Assembly: GCA_964559455.1 (NCBI GenBank)
Contig: CAZLHO010000055.1
Location: 1-16,835 of the forward strand
Length of the DNA: 16,835 nt
Origin: CAZLHO01 sp964559455
GTDB taxonomy: Bacteria > Krumholzibacteriota > Krumholzibacteriia > LZORAL124-64-63
Reading direction: 5' to 3'
The translations under genes were made by a program, and so were the position numbers. This document shows, one piece after another, positions 1 to 6,039 of the stretch; positions within the stretch are counted from its first letter, which is position 1; every line of letters starts with the position of its first letter. The notes below the pieces were generated by a model that saw only the letters and a program-made list of their open reading frames with translations, did not search any database and was not told the origin of the DNA.

Positions 1-75
1 GGGGCATGGGTGTCCATGCGCCCCGGGTTGCATCAACGAGGCCAGGGACAATCTAAGAGGCACAACCCTCCGGAT

Positions 76-105
76 TTGCGGCCATCCCCTGCAAAACGGT
101 ATACT
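76..105 (+). promoter_or_regulatory. Likely sigma-70 promoter of the subtilisin-family protease gene
   Basis: A -35 box TTGCGG (76-81) and a -10 box TATACT (100-105) are separated by 18 bases, in an otherwise GC-rich leader. Initiation would fall near 112, leaving a leader of about 80 bases before the ATG at 193. The boxes match the housekeeping consensus well, but the assignment rests on sequence alone. Confidence 0.5.
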
Positions 106-192
106 TGCACATGCATGGTCTCCGCCCGCCGTTCCGGGGACCACCGCCGAAACACGGTTCCGCGCAGCGCCTCACCAGAGGGAGAGATCCGG

Positions 193-3100
193 ATGCCGAC
201 GCCCAACCTCCCCGCGAGGCCGATCATCCTGCTGGCCGCCCTGCTGCTCGCCTCGGCGGCCGGAGCCGGAGACTTCGCTCCCGGTTTCGCCGACAGCCTG
301 GACGGATTGGACGATCGGGCGGTGGTCAAGGTGCTGTTCGCGCTCGCGGATCGGGCCGACTTGCCCGCCCTGCAGGCCCGCCTGGACGATGAGGGCGCGA
401 AACGCCCGCGCCGCCACGACCGGATCGTCACCGAACTCCGCGCCACGGCCGCCCGCTCCCAGGCCGGATTCCTGGCCGTCCTCGAGGCCCGCCGCAACGC
501 CCCGGGCGGCGGCGTGCTGGGCTACACCCCTCACTGGCTGCTGAACGGCGTGGTCGTCCGGGCCGAGGTCGCCGCCGTGCGGGAGCTGGCCGTCCATCCC
601 GACGTGGACCGGGTGGAGCCGGACCTCGTGGTCACCCCGGTCCGGCCCGTCGCCGGAACCGTGGTCGACGAACCCTCTGCGGTGAACGGCGGCATCGGCC
701 TGGCGCCGGGGCTGGCGGTCATCCGCGCCGACGAGGTCTGGCGGCGGATCGGCGTCACGGGGATCGGCGCCCTGATCGGCATCATCGACTCCGGCGTCGA
801 CGGCGACCACCCCGCGCTGGCCGAACGGTGGCGGGGCAACACCGCGGCCCCGGAGTACTGCTGGCTGGATGCGGCCGGCCTCGGGCACGCGACGCCGGTG
901 GACGAGTACTACCACGGCACCCACGTGATGGGCACCATGGCCGGGATCGCGCCCGACGACACCATCGGCGTCGCCCACGGCGCCCTCTGGATCGCCAGCA
1001 ACGCCACCGACCAGACCGTGGCCGCCGAATTCGACAACGATATCCTGCGCTCCCTGGAGTGGCTGGCCGATCCCGACGGCAACCCCGCCACCGCCGACGA
1101 CGTGCCCGATGTCGTGCAGAACAGCTGGGGCGTGGACGAGAACCAGCACCCGGGCTACCTGGACTGCGACAGCCGCTGGTGGGACGCCATGGACGCCTGC
1201 GAGGCCGCCGGCGTGGTCCTGGTCTGGTCGGCGGGAAACGAGGGACCCGACCCCGCCAGCCTGCGCAGCCCCGCCAACCGCGTCAGCTCGCCCACCAACG
1301 CCTTCAGCGTGGGCTCGGTCGAGACGGCCGACCCCGTCACGGTGAGCTACTTCTCCAGCCGCGGCCCCTCGGATTGCGGCGGACCCGAGGCGATCAAGCC
1401 CGAGATCATGGCCCCGGGCAACCCCGTCTACAGCGCCTCGCCCGGCGGCGGCTACCGCTACCAGAGCGGCACCTCGATGGCCGGCCCCCACGTCGCCGGC
1501 GTGGCGGCGCTGATCCGCAGCGTGGCCCCGGACCTCTCGGTGGCGGGCGTCAAGCAGATCCTCATGAGCACGGCCGTCGACATCGCCGCGCCCGGCGAGG
1601 ACAACGACAGCGGCCACGGCCTGGTCGACGCCTACGCGGCGGTCCTGGCCGCCATGGGCCCGACGGGCGTCCTGGCGGGCACCGTCTACGCCCTGGACAC
1701 GGGCGTTTCGCCGCCCGGCGCCACGGTCTCGACGGGCAACCAGTCCGTGCCGGTCGCCCCGGACGGTTCCTACAGCATCGTGATGCGCGAGGGCGACAGC
1801 TTGGTCACCTTCTCCGGTTTCGGCTACATGTCCGAGTCCATGGTGGTGTCGATCGCCGCCGGGACCACGACGCAGCAGATCGCGGTGCTCGCTCCCGGTC
1901 CCCGGGCCCGCCTCTCGGGCACGGTGCGCGGCCCCGACGGCCTGCCCGTCCCGGGCGCCGCGGTGGAGCCCCTGTTGGTCCCGCTGGCTCCGGTCGAGAC
2001 CGGTCCCGCCGGGGACTACGAGCTGTACCTGCCCGTCGGCGCCGACTACGCCCTGCGGGCCTCGGCGCCCTCCCTGGGCTCCCAGAACCGATTCCTGACT
2101 CTCGCCGGCGACACCGTCCTCGATTTCGACCTGCCGGAGCTGACCCGCGAGGACTTCGAGACGGGCGACTTCTCGCGCCTGCCCTGGCATATGGGCGGCG
2201 ACGCGGGCTGGGTGATCGACAGCACCGCGCCCTACGAGGGCGCCTTCTCGGCCCGCTCGGCGATGATCGAGGACGAGGAATCCTCGGGTCTGACCCTGGA
2301 CGTCGACTTCGCCGAGGACGACACCCTGTCCTTCCGCGCACGCGTTTCCAGCGAGGTGGGCTTCGACGTGCTGCGCTTCGCCGTCGACGGCGAGATCCTG
2401 GACAGCTGGTCGGGGGACGAGCCCTGGGGCCTGCATCGCTACGCGGTGGCCGCGGGATCCCACACCCTCGATTGGACCTACAGCAAGGACCTGGCCGGCC
2501 TGGTCGGCAGCGACGCCGCCTGGATCGATCTCGTCGAGTTCCCCCCTCTCGGTCTCCCGCCCTACCCGGCCCAGGTCGTGACGCCGCCCTCGATCTCGCT
2601 CTACGTGGCCCCCGCCGGCGGCGCGACGACGACGCTGAGCGTCGCCAACGCCGGCGAGGGCGACCTGGACTTCAGCGTCGCCGTGCTGCCCGACGAGGCT
2701 CCACCCGCGCCCGGCGGCGCGCCGGTCGCCCTGGGCGAGGGAGGCCCCGACGCCGGCGGCTACTACTGGCGCGACAGCGACGCCTTCGGCGGTCCCGCCT
2801 ACGCCTGGACCGAGATCGCCGGCGTGGGCACCCTGGTGACGCCCGGCGACGAGGAAATCGATTATTTCGAGCTGGGATTCGCCTTCCCCTTCTACGGGAC
2901 GGACTTCGGCTACGTCTACGTCTGCACGAACGGCTTCCTGACCTTCTCCACTTCCGGCACCACCAACTACACGAACCTGCCGATCCCGAGCGTGGCCGTG
3001 CCCAACGCCCTGATCGCGGCCTACTGGGACGACCTGAGTTCGGGCACCGACTACGGGACGCCGATCGGCGCGATCCACGCCTGGGCCGACCCCGCCGACG

Positions 3101-3834
3101 ACCGCTTCATCGTGCAGTACGACGGCGTGAAGCAGTTCTCGACCGGGGGCTACGTCAGCTTCCAGGTCCACCTCGACGCTTCGGGCGACATCCTCTGCCA
3201 CTACCGGGACATCGGCGACGCTCCGTCCTACACCCTGGGCATCGAGAACGGCGAAGGGACCGACGGCCTGCAGGTGGCCTACAACACGGCCTTCCTGCAC
3301 GACGAAACGGCCCTGCTGTTCACCAGGACGCCGCCGCCGGTCGCGTGGCTGGACGTCGCGCCGCGTTCCGGGACCGTGGCCCCCCTCGGCGCCCGCGAGG
3401 TCCAGCTGGCCCTGGACCCCGCCGGGATGGCGGAGGGCCCGCACCGCGCGCTGGTCGTGATCTCCGGGAACGATCCGGATACGCCGCAGACCGTCGTGCC
3501 GGTGGTCATGAACGTGAACGCCCTGGTGGACGCGCCCGGCGACGGCCCGCCCGCGGCCTTCGCCCTGGGCGCCGCCGTCCCCAACCCCTTCAATCCCGCG
3601 ACGACGATCTCCTTCGCCGTGCCCGCGGGCGGCGGCGCGATCGACCTGCGCGTCTTCGACGCCGCCGGGCGCCTGGTGCGCACCCTGCGCCGGGACTTCG
3701 CGCCCGCCGGGCTGCATCGCGTCGTCTGGAACGGAATAGACGACGACGGCGCCCCGGCCGCCTCCGGCGTCTACTTCACGCGCCTGCTCGGCCCCGGCTT
3801 CAAGGCCACCCGCAAGATGACCCTGGTCCGCTGA
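193..3834 (+). CDS. Exported multidomain subtilisin-family (S8) serine protease with FlgD-like C-terminal tail
   Basis: This encodes a 1213-residue secreted serine endopeptidase. I chose the ATG at 193, although the frame is open from 10, because GGGAG lies just upstream and a signal peptide (about 1-25, ending AAGAG) starts there. A propeptide of inhibitor-I9 type follows (about 40-160). The S8 domain (about 170-480) has the full triad: Asp199 in IIDSGVDGDHP, His241 in HGTHVMGTMAG and Ser428 in GTSMAGPHVAGVAA. The oxyanion Asn349 sits in SAGNEGP. Beyond it are two carboxypeptidase-regulatory-like beta domains (about 490 and 570), a jelly-roll-like module (about 652-785), an Ig-like module (about 797), a large beta domain (about 855-1049), another Ig-like module and a FlgD-like tail from PNPFNP at about 1130. 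The tail suggests surface attachment or a type IX-like export route (inference). The substrate is unknown. The gene stands alone, with its own promoter and terminator. Confidence 0.93.
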   Translation: MPTPNLPARPIILLAALLLASAAGAGDFAPGFADSLDGLDDRAVVKVLFALADRADLPALQARLDDEGAKRPRRHDRIVTELRATAARSQAGFLAVLEARRNAPGGGVLGYTPHWLLNGVVVRAEVAAVRELAVHPDVDRVEPDLVVTPVRPVAGTVVDEPSAVNGGIGLAPGLAVIRADEVWRRIGVTGIGALIGIIDSGVDGDHPALAERWRGNTAAPEYCWLDAAGLGHATPVDEYYHGTHVMGTMAGIAPDDTIGVAHGALWIASNATDQTVAAEFDNDILRSLEWLADPDGNPATADDVPDVVQNSWGVDENQHPGYLDCDSRWWDAMDACEAAGVVLVWSAGNEGPDPASLRSPANRVSSPTNAFSVGSVETADPVTVSYFSSRGPSDCGGPEAIKPEIMAPGNPVYSASPGGGYRYQSGTSMAGPHVAGVAALIRSVAPDLSVAGVKQILMSTAVDIAAPGEDNDSGHGLVDAYAAVLAAMGPTGVLAGTVYALDTGVSPPGATVSTGNQSVPVAPDGSYSIVMREGDSLVTFSGFGYMSESMVVSIAAGTTTQQIAVLAPGPRARLSGTVRGPDGLPVPGAAVEPLLVPLAPVETGPAGDYELYLPVGADYALRASAPSLGSQNRFLTLAGDTVLDFDLPELTREDFETGDFSRLPWHMGGDAGWVIDSTAPYEGAFSARSAMIEDEESSGLTLDVDFAEDDTLSFRARVSSEVGFDVLRFAVDGEILDSWSGDEPWGLHRYAVAAGSHTLDWTYSKDLAGLVGSDAAWIDLVEFPPLGLPPYPAQVVTPPSISLYVAPAGGATTTLSVANAGEGDLDFSVAVLPDEAPPAPGGAPVALGEGGPDAGGYYWRDSDAFGGPAYAWTEIAGVGTLVTPGDEEIDYFELGFAFPFYGTDFGYVYVCTNGFLTFSTSGTTNYTNLPIPSVAVPNALIAAYWDDLSSGTDYGTPIGAIHAWADPADDRFIVQYDGVKQFSTGGYVSFQVHLDASGDILCHYRDIGDAPSYTLGIENGEGTDGLQVAYNTAFLHDETALLFTRTPPPVAWLDVAPRSGTVAPLGAREVQLALDPAGMAEGPHRALVVISGNDPDTPQTVVPVVMNVNALVDAPGDGPPAAFALGAAVPNPFNPATTISFAVPAGGGAIDLRVFDAAGRLVRTLRRDFAPAGLHRVVWNGIDDDGAPAASGVYFTRLLGPGFKATRKMTLVR

Positions 3835-3854
3835 CGCCGGCGGACCGCGACGCG

Positions 3855-3888
3855 AAGGGGCCGGCTCCCGAAGGAACCGGCCCCTTTT
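3855..3888 (+). terminator. Intrinsic terminator after the protease gene
   Basis: A 10-bp stem (AAGGGGCCGG at 3855-3864 with CCGGCCCCTT at 3877-3886) continues after one mismatch into three inner pairs with a CGAA loop, and is followed by TTTT. It lies 20 bases past the protease stop, between convergent genes. The upstream AA/TT pairing could give weak termination of the minus-strand gene too. Confidence 0.85.
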
Positions 3889-3912
3889 CATCGTCGGCTG
3901 CTGCGGGCGCGA

Positions 3913-5031
3913 TCAGCCCTCGTCCCCGGGCGGCGTCTCGCCGGCGCGGGCGGCCTCGTAGGCCTTCAGGTTCTCCTTCAGGTAGGCGTCTTCAGGATCC
4001 TTCTCGATGGCCAGCGTGATCCAGCGCACGGCCTCGTCGAACATCCCCCGCTGGAAATAGACCCTGGCCACGGTGTCGACGATGCCCGGGTCGTTGCCGC
4101 TCAGCTCGGCGGCCTTCAGCGCCAGCTCGGTGGCGCGTTCCAGCGCGACTCCGGCCTCGGCGGCGTTCCAGGCGAAGGCGTTCAGGGCGCGGGGATCGTC
4201 GGGCATCAGGTCGACGAGTTCCCCGTAGGCGGCCACCATCCCCTCCATGTCGCCGGCGCGCTGCTGCCAGCGGGCGATGGAGGGCAGCAGCTCGACGGGA
4301 TCCACCACCCCGGGGTAGTCGGCGATCGCGCGACGCGCCGTGGCCACGGCCAGGTCGTATTCCTTCAGGTCGCCGGCCAGTTCGGCCAGGGCCTGCACCG
4401 CGGGGGCGGCCAGGCCGCGGGCGTTGTCAGGGTCCAGCGCCAGCACCCGGTCGAGATGGGCGCGGGCCTCGGGCCCGTCCTGGCGCAGGGCGCGCTTGCG
4501 TCCGGCGGCGAGCAGCAGCTCCGCGTCGTCCGGCGCCGACGCCAGGCTCTCCTCGAGGGCGGCCAGCGTGTTGCGTCCGGCCCGGTAGTCCCTCACCGTC
4601 TGCAGGAATTCGGCCGCGGGACGAAAGCCCAGGATGCGGTCGATCTCCCGGCCGTCGGGGCCGCAGAGCACCAGCGTGGGCATGGCCGCGACCTTGAAGT
4701 CCCGGCATAGCTGCCGGTTCTCCGGCTTGTCGACGTCGACCTTCAGGCGCACCGTCGAATCGAGTTCGACGATCACCTCGGGATCGACGTAGACCTCGCG
4801 GTCCAGCTGCTTGCAGGGGCCGCACCAGGTGGCGTAGAAATCGATGAAGATGGGCTGCTCCATGGCGGCGGCGCGCTCCAGCACCTTGGGCCAGGGCAGG
4901 TCCTCGATCCAGGTCACTTCCGGGGTCCCGGCCGGGACGGCCTCCTGCGCCGGGGAGGGAACGGCGAAGAGAGCGAAGGCGGCGAGCAGGACGAGGCCGC
5001 AGGCCAGGGAGCGGGAGGACGAGCGGTTCAT
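3913..5031 (-). CDS. Exported thioredoxin-like protein with C-terminal TPR repeats
   Basis: This encodes a 372-residue protein. A signal peptide (about 1-28, ending PSPA before QEA) precedes a thioredoxin-fold domain (about 35-145) with the active site WCGPC (Cys70 and Cys73) and the family's cis-proline region as AAMPTLVL. Helical TPR-like repeats fill about 155-365, for example DDAELLLAAGRKRAL and AYLKENLKAYEAA. CGPC is the classical reducing thioredoxin motif. On the outer face of the inner membrane such a domain usually reduces or isomerises disulfides, or serves cytochrome maturation; the TPR part probably binds a partner. The ATG at 5031 is preceded by AAGGAAG and begins the signal peptide, so upstream in-frame codons were not used. 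The cysteine at residue 11 lies before the hydrophobic core and is not a lipobox. A strong promoter candidate lies about 50 bases upstream. A link to the heptaheme cytochrome in the window is possible but unproven. Confidence 0.87.
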   Translation of the reverse strand: MNRSSSRSLACGLVLLAAFALFAVPSPAQEAVPAGTPEVTWIEDLPWPKVLERAAAMEQPIFIDFYATWCGPCKQLDREVYVDPEVIVELDSTVRLKVDVDKPENRQLCRDFKVAAMPTLVLCGPDGREIDRILGFRPAAEFLQTVRDYRAGRNTLAALEESLASAPDDAELLLAAGRKRALRQDGPEARAHLDRVLALDPDNARGLAAPAVQALAELAGDLKEYDLAVATARRAIADYPGVVDPVELLPSIARWQQRAGDMEGMVAAYGELVDLMPDDPRALNAFAWNAAEAGVALERATELALKAAELSGNDPGIVDTVARVYFQRGMFDEAVRWITLAIEKDPEDAYLKENLKAYEAARAGETPPGDEG

Positions 5032-5080
5032 GGGCTTCCTTTCGGGACCGGACAGGCGGACGGGTGGTACCTGGGGACCA

Positions 5081-5109
5081 AGACTACGCAACGGCCCGCT
5101 CCTTGACAA
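5081..5109 (-). promoter_or_regulatory. Likely promoter of the thioredoxin-TPR gene
   Basis: On the minus strand, TTGTCA (5104-5109) and TAGTCT (5081-5086) are spaced by exactly 17 bases. This is the best match to the housekeeping consensus in the window. Initiation near 5074 gives a leader of about 43 bases. It lies in the 100-base gap after the uracil-DNA glycosylase gene, so the thioredoxin-TPR gene can be transcribed independently. Confidence 0.6.
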
Positions 5110-5131
5110 CTCCCGGCGATGAAATCGGCGT

Positions 5132-5854
5132 TCACTCCCAGACGCCCAGGTCGACGAGCTGGCGGGTGGCCGCCGCCGCCCAGCCGCGGTTGGCCGCCGG
5201 GCTGGCGGGACTGGGATGGAGCACCCGGCCGACACGGACCCCCTCGTCCCGCACCACGGCCTCCAGCCGCCGGGCCGCGAAGGCGCCCAGGCCCAGCAGC
5301 CACTGCGGTCGGTAAAGCGCGATCAGACGCTCCAGATGGCGATCGCAGGCGGCGAAGAGCGGCGCCACGGCCGCGGCGGGCAGCTTGTCCGGCGTCAGGT
5401 TCCGACCGCTTTCCTCCAGGAAGGCCAGGGGACAGTAGTTCAGGACCAGGTGCCCGGCGAAGAAGCGCTCCGGCGTGCCGAAACGCTCGGCGAAGAGGCC
5501 CCACAGGCGCCGGCCGCTGACCTCGGAGCGGGGGCAGTCGAAGCCCTGGACCGGCCGCTTGGGATGCTCCCGGGGCGGCCTGCCCACCGGCGCGGCCAAC
5601 CCCAGCCAGTCGCGGGCCGCGGCCACCTCGCCGAAGGGCACGCCGGTCTGGACCATGCCCCAGGGGCCCGGGTTCATCCCCACGAAGAGCACGCGCTTGG
5701 CTCCGGCGCCGTAGCGGCGCAGGTAGGCCTCGTGGGGCTTCCGGGCGTAGTCCAGTGGGTTGTAGACGTGGGTCGCCGGCGGGGGGAAGTCGAGTCCGGC
5801 GACGGCGCGGCGCAGCTCGCGGGCGGCGGCGACGGCCTGGGCGGCGTGATCCAA
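5132..5854 (-). CDS. SMUG1-type (family 3) uracil-DNA glycosylase
   Basis: This encodes a 240-residue cytosolic base-excision repair enzyme expected to remove uracil and related damaged pyrimidines (such as 5-hydroxymethyluracil) from DNA. It carries the two family signatures: VGMNPGPWGMVQTGVPFGE (residues 58-76, catalytic-water Asn61) and VLHPSPASPAAN (His213, DNA-intercalating loop). Between them are EHPKRPVQGFDCPRSEVSG and LNYCPLAFLEESGRNLTP, where Asn139 would contact the base. These blocks match animal SMUG1 almost residue for residue, and the length is close to that of the human enzyme (about 270). The start is TTG at 5854, with GGGAG about 10 bases upstream; no in-frame ATG precedes the catalytic motif, so an alternative start would truncate the fold. 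It has no obvious functional partner nearby and is divergent from the LVIVD gene. Confidence 0.9.
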   Translation of the reverse strand: MDHAAQAVAAARELRRAVAGLDFPPPATHVYNPLDYARKPHEAYLRRYGAGAKRVLFVGMNPGPWGMVQTGVPFGEVAAARDWLGLAAPVGRPPREHPKRPVQGFDCPRSEVSGRRLWGLFAERFGTPERFFAGHLVLNYCPLAFLEESGRNLTPDKLPAAAVAPLFAACDRHLERLIALYRPQWLLGLGAFAARRLEAVVRDEGVRVGRVLHPSPASPAANRGWAAAATRQLVDLGVWE

Positions 5855-5917
5855 GGCGATCGGTCTCCCGGCTGGAGAATGCGGCGAGCGCGCGATGCGC
5901 CGGCCCTACGACCTCTT

Positions 5918-5945
5918 TGATAACACGCCGCTAGGCCACGGGCAA
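5918..5945 (-). promoter_or_regulatory. Possible promoter of the SMUG1-type glycosylase gene
   Basis: On the minus strand, TTGCCC (5940-5945) and TTATCA (5918-5923) are spaced by 16 bases, about 60 bases before the TTG start. The boxes are moderate matches. The element faces away from the promoter candidate at 5955-5984, so the gap 5855-6039 would hold two back-to-back promoters. Confidence 0.35.
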
Positions 5946-5954
5946 CGCTCCCTC

Positions 5955-5984
5955 TTGTCGCCAGGTTCGCCGAAATGCTAGTCT
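5955..5984 (+). promoter_or_regulatory. Likely extended -10 promoter of the LVIVD-repeat gene
   Basis: TTGTCG (5955-5960) and TAGTCT (5979-5984) are 18 bases apart, with TG at 5976-5977 giving an extended -10 form (TGCTAGTCT). Initiation near 5991 gives a leader of about 50 bases. The -10 hexamer is identical to the one proposed for the thioredoxin-TPR gene. Confidence 0.5.
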
Positions 5985-6039
5985 GTCGATAACGCCCGCT
6001 CGATATCATCTGCGTTCATTCTGACCGGGGGGATTGACG

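Noticed and set aside
172..3891. Very long open frame on the minus strand opposite the protease gene
   Set aside because: It encodes low-complexity Gly/Arg/Val-rich protein without any domain, while the plus strand shows a complete S8 protease. Such antisense frames are common in GC-rich DNA.
828..4019. Long plus-strand frame shifted from the protease frame
   Set aside because: It is Arg/Gly/Pro-rich with no motif, and it runs across the terminator and into the convergent gene. It is a shadow of the protease codon pattern.
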